Source: Aurantiacibacter zhengii (lineage in GTDB: Bacteria > Pseudomonadota > Alphaproteobacteria > Sphingomonadales > Sphingomonadaceae). From it: a stretch of DNA of 64,000 nt. The DNA is taken from NCBI RefSeq assembly GCF_003584125.1, contig NZ_QXFL01000007.1, forward strand, positions 62,001 through 126,000. The letters are read 5' to 3'. Below the pieces are notes generated by a model. That model did no database searches, had not been told where the DNA came from, and saw only the letters and a list, made by a program, of their open reading frames with translations. The position numbers were made by a program, and so were the translations under genes. Shown piece by piece: positions 17,256-24,624 of this stretch (position 1 is its first letter; every line of letters starts with the position of its first letter).

Positions 17256-17447
17256 TCAATCGAGCCTGCGGTGCATCAAGGCCATCAGGCCGTAGGCTGC
17301 GGTGATGCCCGCGGTGACTGCGAGGATCGTCAGCCATGCGAACGGGATGCGATCGAGGAAAGGACACGGCGGGACGTAGCGTAGCACAATCCCGGCAACG
17401 AACCCGACAAAGAGATATACGAGAAGGGGGCGCTCGAACTCGGGCAA
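17256..17447 (-). CDS. Small two-helix membrane protein (tentative)
   Basis: A 63 aa reading frame with two clear hydrophobic helices (LLVYLFVGFVAGIVL and LTILAVTAGITAAYGLMAL) separated by a short PPCPFLDR loop. The only early start is a TTG just after the terminator of the preceding gene, with no ribosome-binding site, so expression is doubtful. The protein-like pattern is the main support. Confidence 0.45.
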   Translation of the reverse strand: MPEFERPLLVYLFVGFVAGIVLRYVPPCPFLDRIPFAWLTILAVTAGITAAYGLMALMHRRLD

Positions 17448-17455
17448 GGCGAAGT

Positions 17456-17478
17456 AAAAAAGGGGGCCGAAGCCCCCC
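17456..17478 (-). terminator. Intrinsic terminator
   Basis: On the minus strand GGGGGGCTTCGGCCCCC is followed by TTTTTT, a textbook intrinsic terminator a few bases after the stop of the 81 aa membrane-anchored gene. Confidence 0.85.
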
Positions 17479-17482
17479 GCGG

Positions 17483-17728
17483 TCAGACCGCTGCGATATA
17501 GCCGCCGGTGGCCGAGCCTATCGCGATGATGACGCCGATGAGCCCGAGGACCCAGCGATTGGTGGCGACATCGGTCCGAAGCGACTTTACTTCGGCAATC
17601 AGCTCGGCATTGGCTTCAGTGATTTTCATCGCAATGTACTCCTCCAGTTCGGAGACGACCTTCTCTGCGTTCTCGCCCGAGACTTTAGCCTCTTTCAGCG
17701 CTTTGAACAATGTGATTTGGACGCCCAT
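17483..17728 (-). CDS. Small coiled-coil protein with C-terminal membrane anchor
   Basis: An 81 aa protein: about 55 residues of charged helix (KVVSELEEYIAMKITEANAE) and a single C-terminal membrane segment (WVLGLIGVIIAIGSATGGYI). The layout is that of tail-anchored coiled-coil proteins of the DUF1640 kind. GGAGG is five bases before the ATG. It ends at a strong intrinsic terminator and has a hairpin leader element about 85 bases upstream. Role unknown. Confidence 0.68.
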   Translation of the reverse strand: MGVQITLFKALKEAKVSGENAEKVVSELEEYIAMKITEANAELIAEVKSLRTDVATNRWVLGLIGVIIAIGSATGGYIAAV

Positions 17729-17810
17729 CTTAACCTCCATGTGTTGATGGTGGTTCCCGCCGGTCACGGGCGTCCAGCGGGTCAAGGATCGCCGCAGGCG
17801 ACCGCGGAGC

Positions 17811-17865
17811 GGGCCGTGGGGGAGCCGATTTTGCGCAGCAAAATTGGGGGAACCGCGGATCCTTG
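17811..17865 (-). repeat. Nested-hairpin leader element, copy 1
   Basis: Plus-strand flanks GGGGGAGCCGATTTT and AAAATTGGGGGAACCGCGG enclose a short hairpin, ATTTTGC GCA GCAAAAT (17828-17844). The same flanks recur at 19171-19253 with a much longer, different stem. It lies 80-140 bases before the 81 aa gene, in the probable leader. Confidence 0.7.
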
Positions 17866-17991
17866 AGGCGCGCCAGTGCGCCCGTGACAGACTGGGACAT
17901 CGACGAGACGAGCCCTCCCCGGTCCGGTGACGCGCCCACACGGGCGACGGGGGCTCGATGCCCCCCGAGCCCGTTCTGCCGAGACGGAAAA

Positions 17992-18025
17992 GGAAGGGAG
18001 GCTCCGGCGACTGCCGGAGCCTCCC
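17992..18025 (-). terminator. Intrinsic terminator after the DUF2493 gene
   Basis: On the minus strand GGGAGGCTCCGGC and GCCGGAGCCTCCC form a long perfect stem followed by TTCCTTTT, nine bases after the stop of the DUF2493 gene. The strand further left is a 300-base spacer with the copy 1 hairpin element. Confidence 0.75.
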
Positions 18026-18034
18026 GAGAGGCGC

Positions 18035-19039
18035 TCACCCGAAGGTGGAAGCGCCGACCCGCTGCGTTTGCGGCCGCTGATCGGCGATACGGCGGATGTG
18101 AACGGGCACCCCAGCCTGACGGAGCCGCTGTGCGAGGTTCGCCTGGATGCCGGAGCCTTCGCCGACGATCGCTTCCACCGGGCCGAGCTTGACCATGTTC
18201 TCGTTGCGCAGGAACGGAGCGCGGTTGCCGTGACGTCCGTCGGGCATGAAGAGGATTGTCTGCACGCCGTTCTTCTGGGCCCATGCGTTCGCCATCGCAT
18301 CGACGCCCTTGCGCATACCCGTCGTTCCGAGAACCATGTTCGGGATGCGGGACTTGATGTCGTCGAGGATGTCCCAGATCATTTCGAAGTCGTACCATTC
18401 CTTCATGCCGCCCGAGGTGACGACCAGCGGACCTTCGGGCTGGAACTGTGCCCTGCGATCCTTCGCGCGTGCTGCCAGGAAGTCGCGAGCCTGGATCTGC
18501 GAGGCGGTCACGCCGTTCTTGCTCACCTGCGAACCGCGGGTTGCCGTGAACGGACGTCCGGTCTCGACCCGGTAGACGTCGGCGGCATGGTCGCGCATCG
18601 CCTCCAGGGCTTCGCGGCATCCCTGCAGCGTCTGGACGAGCATCTGCGTTTCTTCGAGCTCGACGGCGTAGATCTCGGAAGGATCGAAGTGACGCGCGAG
18701 TTCGCCGAGCTTCTTCGCCGCATCGTCCTCGCGTCCTTCGGCAATGCGAGCGGTCATGTGGAAGGAGTTGACCATCCCCCAGGCGAGCTGCTGGGCGAAT
18801 TCTTCCATCCGGGTGTCCTTCAGGACGTCGAAGATCGTTCCGATCGCCATCTCGACAGCGCGCCGCGCCATGTCGGGATCGGGCATTTCGGCCGCCATCG
18901 GTTCGTCGACGACGCTGAGCTTCGCCATGTCGCTCCGTTCAAGGAAAGCGCCGTCGTAGGCGGCGGTGACGTCGGAACGGGTGTCTGCCAGTTCCATGCG
19001 GGCGTTCGCGAGATCGGCGAAAGAGTTGAACTTCTGCAT
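18035..19039 (-). CDS. DUF2493 (SLOG-like) domain protein
   Basis: A 334 aa plasmid backbone protein. The C-terminal third (about 205-320) is a DUF2493 / SLOG-type Rossmann domain: LVVTSGGMKEWYDFEMIW, LGTTGMRKGVDAMANAWA and TILFMPDGRHGNRAPFLRN. SLOG domains bind nucleotides or nucleotide-derived ligands in DprA- and LOG-like proteins. The N-terminal 200 residues are alpha-helical with several Met-rich segments and are unassigned. GGAGG is six bases before the ATG. A nested-hairpin element lies about 130 bases upstream, and a strong terminator follows. Confidence 0.78.
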   Translation of the reverse strand: MQKFNSFADLANARMELADTRSDVTAAYDGAFLERSDMAKLSVVDEPMAAEMPDPDMARRAVEMAIGTIFDVLKDTRMEEFAQQLAWGMVNSFHMTARIAEGREDDAAKKLGELARHFDPSEIYAVELEETQMLVQTLQGCREALEAMRDHAADVYRVETGRPFTATRGSQVSKNGVTASQIQARDFLAARAKDRRAQFQPEGPLVVTSGGMKEWYDFEMIWDILDDIKSRIPNMVLGTTGMRKGVDAMANAWAQKNGVQTILFMPDGRHGNRAPFLRNENMVKLGPVEAIVGEGSGIQANLAQRLRQAGVPVHIRRIADQRPQTQRVGASTFG

Positions 19040-19170
19040 TGGTAGCCTCCATTGGTTTTGATCGCGTCATCGCGTGATGACGGGGTCCAATGGTGCGCAG
19101 CGGACAAGCGAGGTCAGGGACGTTAACCGGGAAGCCGGCACGTCAGGGCCGGACCCCGGTTAACGCCTAC

Positions 19171-19253
19171 GGGCCGTGGGGGAGCCGATTTTTTCCCGTC
19201 TGCTGAAAGCAGACAAATGCCGGGAAAAAATTGGGGGAACCGCGGATCCTTGA
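19171..19253 (-). repeat. Nested-hairpin leader element, copy 2
   Basis: Same flanks as the copy at 17811-17865 (GGGGGAGCCGATTTT, AAAATTGGGGGAACCGCGG) but the interior is a two-tier stem: ATTTTTTCCCG (19188-19198) pairs with CGGGAAAAAAT (19221-19231), and GTCTGCT pairs with AGCAGAC around a GAA loop. It lies ahead of the DUF2493 gene. Confidence 0.7.
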
Positions 19254-19685
19254 CCGGATCCTTGCCGCAAGTATCCTTCGGACCCCATCACACGAGGATG
19301 CAATCAAACACACCCTCCCCCTCCCCCTTCCTTCGAGAATATCGGGCTCCCGCAGGAGCCGCGTCGGACAGGCCGGAGCGTCTCGCGGGTGAGGCGACGC
19401 CAGGGGTCGTCGCCCTCGCGCGGCCGGCCGGTCGCCGGCGGCGGGACCGAGAGCCCGCGGGGCTTCAAAAGCAATCCGTAGGCCCGACCGCAGGCAGGCA
19501 GTTGATTTGTTATTCGCGAAGGACGGCGGGGCGCCGGTGTGACGCGCGTGTTTTCCGGCCGGAGGGCGAGCCGAGGCATTCTGCCCCGCTCATGATGCCG
19601 CAGCGCGATAGCGCGGTGCGCGGCTAAAATTTATCGATCGTGACTAAGCTGGTGATGAATTGATCTCGATTCTGGTCGGCTCTCC
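19254..19685. other. Intergenic stretch with pyrimidine tract
   Basis: No supported gene. It has a CACCCTCCCCCTCCCCCTTC tract (19311-19330), purine-rich on the minus strand as in front of other backbone genes, and a few weak GC hairpins. The right end turns AT-richer ahead of the rightward HTH gene. Confidence 0.45.
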
Positions 19686-19742
19686 GTGAAGTGGTTAGCT
19701 TGGCTACCAATCGAGAGGTCACCGCGGACGAGGATTTGCGTT

Positions 19743-19970
19743 TTGAAGCAGCTCACTCAGCACGATCATATTAAGTGGCTGTTGCGTATCAACGGCAGCT
19801 CCCTGGCTGACATAGCTAGAGAATTGGATATTTGCGCGTCGGCCGTGACAATTGTTTCCAAAGGGCAGTCTCGCTCGAAAAGGGTAGAAGAAGCTATTGC
19901 TCAAGCTACCAACATGCGCCCGGAGCAATTGTGGCCTGAGAGGTATCCCGATCCCGCCTTGGCGGTTTGA
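19743..19970 (+). CDS. Nlp/Ner-like helix-turn-helix DNA-binding protein
   Basis: A 75 aa protein with one helix-turn-helix of the Nlp (sugar fermentation stimulation) / phage Ner type: HIKWLLRINGSSLADIAREL followed by CASAVTIVSKGQSRSKRVEE and the MRPEQLWPERY tail. Nlp-like proteins are transcription regulators. I place the start at a TTG eight bases after GAGGA; a GTG 19 codons upstream is an alternative. It stands alone on the plus strand. Confidence 0.7.
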   Translation: MKQLTQHDHIKWLLRINGSSLADIARELDICASAVTIVSKGQSRSKRVEEAIAQATNMRPEQLWPERYPDPALAV

Positions 19971-19992
19971 CTGGAAACCCCGCCAGGTGATC

Positions 19993-20124
19993 GTCACCCG
20001 GACGGGCCGAGACCTGCATGGCAGGGCTCGGCGTAGCTTGGCGACGCTGACAGCGATCGAGCGAAGGCGAGGAGCTGGCAGGAGCTTAGCGAAGTAGAGC
20101 GCGATCCCGGCCGAAGGCAGGGAG
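19993..20124. repeat. Structured intergenic repeat, type 1, copy B
   Basis: Second copy of the element at 14645-14770. It begins GTCACCCG, forms GCCGAG...CTCGGC with an inner CTGC ATG GCAG stem in place of CTGGC ATA GCCAG, and then has AGCTTGG, AGCGAAG and TAGAGCGCG blocks in the same order. It follows the HTH gene. Confidence 0.55.
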
Positions 20125-20174
20125 GCGGTGATCGTTTCTTAGTAGCTAGAATCCCTTTCACCTTATGTGTGTGA

Positions 20175-20549
20175 TTAGTCGTCCAGTTCAATCAGATCGA
20201 CTTGGATCCGGAACGAGCTTCCGCTCTTGTTCGCTGAGTTATCGAGGATATCGGCAAGTGCGTCCGCCTCATCGAGCTCTAGATCTATTGCCGATCGGCC
20301 GATGTGATGAATGATGGTTCGATCGACCGGCTTGTTCCCCTCATTCAGGTAGACCTTTGTAATGAGAGATAGCTCATCGATTTCGATGCTTGTTTCGCTC
20401 TGCGCTCTCTTTCCGGCCCGCAGTCTTGCAACCAGAGTTTTCACGGAAGAGTGGCGAATAACAACTTCCTCGAGAATGTCTGTCCCGTTATCTTCCGTGA
20501 GGCGAAAGTCCACTAGATGGGTATGAGGCTTTAGACTGAGGATGGCCAT
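20175..20549 (-). CDS. Hypothetical protein of a low-GC cassette
   Basis: A 124 aa acidic protein (MAILSLKPHTHLVDFRLTED ...), with a beta-rich N-terminal half and an acidic C-terminal end (FRIQVDLIELDD). I use the ATG behind GAGAG; a GTG overlapping the TGA of the upstream gene would add 20 residues. Codon use and base composition are more AT-rich than the backbone, as in the gene upstream. No family recognised. Confidence 0.6.
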   Translation of the reverse strand: MAILSLKPHTHLVDFRLTEDNGTDILEEVVIRHSSVKTLVARLRAGKRAQSETSIEIDELSLITKVYLNEGNKPVDRTIIHHIGRSAIDLELDEADALADILDNSANKSGSSFRIQVDLIELDD

Positions 20550-20605
20550 GGTTACATCTCTCTTGAAGCTGCAATTGAAGCGGAATTTTGTTGCCGGGTG
20601 GGAGT

Positions 20606-21556
20606 TCACATATCCACATTGTAGCGATCGCGAAGGTCCTCGCTTTCTTTGAGTAGTCTTTCAATTGTCATGACCGTCCGACTATTTGCTTTCCGGCTCC
20701 TAGTCTTCAGTACCTGCGTCAAGCGCCTGTTGAACCCCATGTTTGAGATTTCGTCGCCTCCTTTTGTGTCGGTCGACACCGAAGCATGGAGCATGTCGTA
20801 ATCGTCCGGAGTTAGGCCGAGAGAGGTGAAAATGCTGTCGAGTTCGTTTGATATGGCTTCTATGCGAAGTTGCGCCTCGCGGACTTCCTGTTCCTGTCTC
20901 GATTCCAAATAGGCCATAAGGAGATGGCGTTTTCCATCTTCGCCGAGTTCTTCCGTGATGTTGAAGCGTTGGAGCCAGGTGATATCGAAGAGCACGGAGA
21001 GACGTCTTACGAGGTCCGCGACATGCTCATAGAGGGCGTAGAGGAATGCCCCGTCGATATTCCCGCGTATGGGGCCCTTGGGCTTTTCTCGACGGTCTAT
21101 GCGCAGGTGCATCATCGCTTCACCTACACCTCGGAGAAAAAGCAGTTCGTTTTCAGGTCTGTCGGAGAATGATGGTCCTCCATATGTCGGATGATGGACG
21201 AAGTCGCATTTTCCATTCTCGTAATAGGTCGGCTCCCACTCAAGGCGGAAATTACCCTTGTTCGTGAGGCTCGCAGATAACGTGATTCTTGGTAGCGGCT
21301 GATGATATGGTGATTGCCGTCGTGCGCGAAGCTGTTCGATGTCGAGGAGCCACGGCGAAAATAGGCTCAATAGGGCATTCTCGTTCTCGCAATCGCCAAG
21401 ACCGTCGAACCTGTATGCATACTCATCGAAGCTCGGACCGCTGCCGCGCCTGTAGGTTGTGTCGATGTAGCGATGTTCGCCATTTGCGATGATCGTGATG
21501 TCAGGCTCAACTCGGCGCATTTCTTTTACTACCGTTTTATCAAACAGGCGGAACAT
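20606..21556 (-). CDS. Hypothetical protein of a low-GC cassette
   Basis: A 316 aa soluble protein starting MFRLFDKTVVKEMRRVEPD. It has an N-terminal beta-rich part with several Tyr, a middle with DRPENELLFLRGVGEAMMHL, and a helical C-terminal third (LESRQEQEVREAQLRIEAIS, then LKTRSRKANSRTVMTIERLL) that may be a coiled coil. The frame continues upstream through another gene but is not protein-like there. No motif of nuclease, kinase or ATPase type was seen. AT content is raised against the neighbours, which suggests later acquisition. Confidence 0.62.
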   Translation of the reverse strand: MFRLFDKTVVKEMRRVEPDITIIANGEHRYIDTTYRRGSGPSFDEYAYRFDGLGDCENENALLSLFSPWLLDIEQLRARRQSPYHQPLPRITLSASLTNKGNFRLEWEPTYYENGKCDFVHHPTYGGPSFSDRPENELLFLRGVGEAMMHLRIDRREKPKGPIRGNIDGAFLYALYEHVADLVRRLSVLFDITWLQRFNITEELGEDGKRHLLMAYLESRQEQEVREAQLRIEAISNELDSIFTSLGLTPDDYDMLHASVSTDTKGGDEISNMGFNRRLTQVLKTRSRKANSRTVMTIERLLKESEDLRDRYNVDM

Positions 21557-21567
21557 GCATGTTGTAT

Positions 21568-21834
21568 CTAGGCAGCACGAGCAAGCGAAGCGGCGATTTC
21601 GGCTCGTTGCGCCTCGAGCGTCGCGAGGTGATGGACGTAGATCGGCCCGAAGGCGATCGTTTCGGCTAGATCCTCGTCTGTCTCGAGGATGTCGAAAGCG
21701 GTGTTCCGGTCGAGTGCGTCGAGATCGATGGTCTCGAGCATGATCTCGCGCCGGGCGGCGAAGCGGGTGAGCTCGCCGAGTTTGCGTTCCGCGCGCGCGG
21801 CGTCGCGCTCGGCGAAAAGGCCGAAGTCCTTCAT
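21568..21834 (-). CDS. Small hypothetical protein downstream of ssb
   Basis: An 88 aa helical protein (MKDFGLFAERDAARAERKLG ...), with a long charged helix and a C-terminal helix ending ASLARAA. CAGGAGA lies seven bases before the ATG. It follows ssb in the same direction with a hairpin between. It may be part of the replication/maintenance group; the function is not recognised. Confidence 0.65.
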   Translation of the reverse strand: MKDFGLFAERDAARAERKLGELTRFAARREIMLETIDLDALDRNTAFDILETDEDLAETIAFGPIYVHHLATLEAQRAEIAASLARAA

Positions 21835-21897
21835 GGCATTTCTCCTGGGTGAGATGGTGCAAAGGGCGGCGCTTGCGCGCCGCCCCATCGGTGTCGG

Positions 21898-22233
21898 TCA
21901 GATGAACTCGACGTTTTCGGCGATGATCTCGCAGCCGTAGCGGTCGTTGCCGTCGGCATCCTGCCAGTGCGAGTAGTGGAGCCGGCCGGTGATCGCGAGC
22001 TGGTCGCCCTTCGCCTTGTGCTCACGGAGCGGGAGACCCATGCCGTTGAAGACGGTGATCTTGTGGAATTCGGCGTCGGTCTTCGTGTAGCCGGTCTCCG
22101 GATCCTTCTGGACGCGGCCGTCGCGGATGACGGGGCGCTCGGTGACCAGGAGCAGCTCGGTGACCTTGGTCTTGCTGCCGTCGCGGGCGATCGGATCCTT
22201 GGCCAGTCGGCCGACGAGGTTGACGGTGTTCAT
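21898..22233 (-). CDS. ssb: Single-stranded DNA-binding protein
   Basis: A 111 aa OB-fold protein with the SSB pattern: MNTVNLVGRLAKDPIA, then AEFHKITVFNGMGLPLREH, KAKGDQLAITGRLHYSHWQD and CEIIAENVEFI. It covers the OB domain only and lacks the long Gly/Pro-rich tail and acidic tip of chromosomal SSB, so it may not recruit the usual SSB partners. AAGGAGG precedes the ATG. Plasmid ssb genes support replication and protect single strands after conjugation. A nested-hairpin element lies about 100 bases upstream. Confidence 0.88.
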   Translation of the reverse strand: MNTVNLVGRLAKDPIARDGSKTKVTELLLVTERPVIRDGRVQKDPETGYTKTDAEFHKITVFNGMGLPLREHKAKGDQLAITGRLHYSHWQDADGNDRYGCEIIAENVEFI

Positions 22234-22691
22234 TTCAAAAGCCTCCTTCTGAGCCGACGGCTTGTCCGCCGGTGCCCTTATCGAGCCCCGGAAGGAGGGA
22301 TGGGACACCGCGCACTCGTGCGCGGGAAACCTCGAAAATCGAGGTGGTGCGGGCAGCTCGCGAAGCGAGCAACACGGCTCGTATTTTCGCAGGTTGGCCC
22401 TAAGCCCGACCGGAGGGGCAGGGGCACTGGACGGCGGACACGCACTCGGCTTGGAGGTGCTGGGAAGCCTTGAACACAGTTCTCGTTGGTGACGCAGCTC
22501 CGAAAGCCTGCGGAAGTCAGACCCGGCTAGCTGCTTGGCCCCGGCCCCGTCTCAAGGATTGTGAAGCGCCGGGATCAGCGCCGCCACGATGCTTCGCTGT
22601 CCACGACCATCGCCAAGGCTATATCGTTGGGACAGGAGGGTGCCTGCGGAACCGGATGAACTTCGCCGCTGGTGTCTTGAAGACCGCTTTT
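22234..22691. other. Spacer upstream of ssb
   Basis: About 460 bases with no supported gene. The left half holds the nested-hairpin element described separately; the right half shows no clear signal. Confidence 0.45.
22331..22395 (-). repeat. Nested-hairpin leader element, copy 4
   Basis: Outer arms AACCTCGAAAAT and ATTTTCGCAGGTT pair with one bulge; the inner hairpin is GCTCGC GAA GCGAGC (22356-22370). It shares GGTGGTGCGG before the inner hairpin and ACACGG after it with copy 3. It lies in the probable leader of ssb. Confidence 0.55.
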
Positions 22692-23216
22692 TCAGGGTGC
22701 GCGGAAGACGATCGTTGGGGTCCTCCCGACCATTGCGGTGCCGATCGCCGCGGTAAGCTTCTTGGATGCCGGGTTGGCCCGCATGAGGGACCCATCGGAC
22801 TGCGGGACGATGTCGGGCCCGGACCATTGGAAGACGTTGACCTCCTCGATCACGACGTCGCAGTCGTCGGGAAGTCCTAGCGCTGCGCGCTCGCGCGGAT
22901 GAACGGGAACGCGCGCTCCGGTCGAGGAGCTGGAGATCGCCATGACCGAGACGATGTAGAGCCCGTCGATCGGTTTCACGCCGTAGATGTAGCAAGGCCG
23001 CGTCTTGGTGGCGTTTTCCTGGCCCTTGGCGTCCTCGCGGGCCCAGAGGTACCCGTAATCGATGATGGCGCCAGGTTCAGGCGGTCGCGGTCTCGCGTTC
23101 TGCCCGCTTGCGGTTTTGCTTGGGACGATCGGCGCCCGCGTCGCCGTCGTCTTCGTAGCTGTCCGGGGCTTCAGGGTGGAACGCCGGCGGCGCGGTGGTG
23201 ATTTCTCCGATGACAT
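22692..23216 (-). CDS. PemK/MazF-like toxin candidate
   Basis: A 174 aa protein whose residues 49-170 resemble the PemK/MazF-like group of alphaproteobacteria: PGAIIDYGYLWAREDAKGQE, TKTRPCYIYGVKP, YIVSVMAISS and DCDVVIEEVNVFQW. Known MazF toxins cleave RNA; catalytic residues here are not certain. The only usable start codon in frame lies inside the upstream antitoxin gene, giving a 140-base overlap in another frame; GGAG stands about ten bases before it. The Lys/Arg/Thr-rich first 45 residues may be a linker or untranslated. Confidence 0.62.
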   Translation of the reverse strand: MSSEKSPPRRRRSTLKPRTATKTTATRAPIVPSKTASGQNARPRPPEPGAIIDYGYLWAREDAKGQENATKTRPCYIYGVKPIDGLYIVSVMAISSSSTGARVPVHPRERAALGLPDDCDVVIEEVNVFQWSGPDIVPQSDGSLMRANPASKKLTAAIGTAMVGRTPTIVFRAP

Positions 23217-23412
23217 CCTTCAGCTGCTCCGATTTCAGGGCACGCGCGAACAGCTTTCGAAGCGAGGTGTACTCGTCGACCGGCACCATGACGACGCGGA
23301 CCTCTCCGTGGCGCTCGAGACCGATGGGTCTGCGGATCGCCTCGTCGTAATAGTAGCCGACCTTCTTCGAGAAAGCGGTCGTGGTGACGGTTTCTCCGTA
23401 GGCTTGTTTCAT
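23077..23412 (-). CDS. Phd/YefM-like antitoxin candidate
   Basis: A 111 aa protein with an N-terminal antitoxin-like fold (MKQAYGETVTTTAFSKKVGY, EAIRRPIGLERHGEVRVVMV, PVDEYTSLRKL) and an acidic then basic disordered C-terminus, the usual toxin-neutralising part. GGAG lies seven bases before the chosen ATG. It precedes the PemK-like gene as expected for a type II toxin-antitoxin operon, in which it would repress its own promoter and neutralise the toxin. Confidence 0.65.
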   Translation of the reverse strand: MKQAYGETVTTTAFSKKVGYYYDEAIRRPIGLERHGEVRVVMVPVDEYTSLRKLFARALKSEQLKDVIGEITTAPPAFHPEAPDSYEDDGDAGADRPKQNRKRAERETATA

Positions 23413-23520
23413 GTTCGTCTCCGCCTTCATCATCGCCAAGTTACCAGTGGGCCAGGCCCGTCGTCGTCGTCATTACCGTCATGCGGATAACGATCCGTAT
23501 AATCCGGATAGTCCGGATTA

Positions 23521-23796
23521 TCAAGAGAGATCGGGGAGATCGATGCGCGCGGCAAAGCCGATGGCGTTCGGGTCCGGCAACAGTACCGCGTTGATATCGT
23601 GAACGCTCCACACGGTGAGTTCTTCCCCGACGGCGAGTGAAAGACAGCGATGCGTCTCGACGAGGAGCGCATTCCAGATCTCCGCTTCGGCGATCGAACT
23701 TCCGTTGATCGCTGAGACGCAATCGAGCTCGCCTTCGCGAACGCGCCCGATAATGATGAAATTCGGCAGGCGCTGTGTCCTGGGCTGCTGGGGCAC
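23521..23796 (-). CDS. Small hypothetical protein
   Basis: A 91 aa protein with a GTG start eight bases after AAGGA. It is alpha/beta: RLPNFIIIGRVREGELDCVS, then AEAEIWNALLVETHRC and TVWSVHDINAVLLPDP. It lies just upstream of the antitoxin gene in the same direction with about 100 bases between. No family recognised. Confidence 0.58.
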   Translation of the reverse strand: MPQQPRTQRLPNFIIIGRVREGELDCVSAINGSSIAEAEIWNALLVETHRCLSLAVGEELTVWSVHDINAVLLPDPNAIGFAARIDLPDLS

Positions 23797-23870
23797 GGTC
23801 TGGTTCCTTCGATTGCCTGTCGCATACCCACCCTCTTTCCTTTGTCGGCGGCGCAGGAGGTGGCGGCAGT

Positions 23871-23908
23871 AAAAAGGCCCGCCCGCGGGGGATCGCGCGG
23901 ACGGGCCT
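23871..23908 (-). terminator. Intrinsic terminator after the DUF736 gene
   Basis: On the minus strand AGGCCCGTCCGCGC pairs with GCGGGCGGGCCT around a short loop and is followed by TTTTT. It ends the DUF736 transcript. Confidence 0.75.
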
Positions 23909-23959
23909 CGTGAGGGGCCGATGCGGGAGGGGTCGCACCGGCCCGGGGGGACGCTGTCG

Positions 23960-24454
23960 TCAGGCGTCGGCGGTCTCCTTCGCCTTGGCCTTGGTCTTCG
24001 GCGAGGGAGCCGTGCTCTCGCCCAGGCCGTCGCCGCCGGTGGTCGAACCGGCCTGCTCGGGCTCGCCGCCGGTCGCGGTCAGCGGCGGCAGGGTGTCTTC
24101 GCCTTCGCTGGCCATGCCGGGGAGCGTGCGCTTGCGCTGCGGACGGCGCCAGGCGACGTTGTAGGAGCCGTCTTCCTGGCGGAACATGGCGACGTCGATC
24201 GGCTTGTCGAGGCTGGGATCGTCGATCCGGCCCGAGAGGAACACCTCGCCGGTGTCGTTCGACGAGTATTCCCACAGCGCGCCGACCTTCACCCAGCTGC
24301 GGCGGTCGGCCGAGAGCGCCATCACGTCGAAGGCGGGGGCGCGCTCGTTGGTCGAGACGAACTCGCGCAGGGCGATGGTGGCGGCGAATGCCATGGTGAC
24401 GATGCGGCCGATGTGAACGCCGTCGGCATTGGCCTTGAGGGTACCGATGTTCAT
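23960..24454 (-). CDS. DUF736 family protein
   Basis: A 164 aa protein starting MNIGTLKANADGVHIGRIVT. DUF736 proteins are small basic proteins common on alphaproteobacterial plasmids and integrative elements; their role is unknown, though the conserved GxIxT core resembles single-strand or membrane-associated accessory proteins. Here the domain spans about residues 1-110 (with RSWVKVGALWEYSSNDTGE and FRQEDGSYNVAWRRPQRKR), and the last 50 residues are a low-complexity Pro/Thr/Lys tail. AGGAGA precedes the ATG. A purine-rich tract and the truncated methylase/helicase gene lie upstream. Confidence 0.82.
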   Translation of the reverse strand: MNIGTLKANADGVHIGRIVTMAFAATIALREFVSTNERAPAFDVMALSADRRSWVKVGALWEYSSNDTGEVFLSGRIDDPSLDKPIDVAMFRQEDGSYNVAWRRPQRKRTLPGMASEGEDTLPPLTATGGEPEQAGSTTGGDGLGESTAPSPKTKAKAKETADA

Positions 24455-24624
24455 GGGAAGTCTCCTGATGCTCTGTCCGAACCCCTTGTCCGGACCACTT
24501 CCCTTCATCCCTCCCCTCACCCGGGCGCAGCCCGGCAGCGCGCGAACGCGCGCAATCCGCACGAAGCCCCGGCAGGGGCCGTGCGTCGTCTCTTCAGGAT
24601 CAATTCCTGTCGAAGCGGGTAAGT

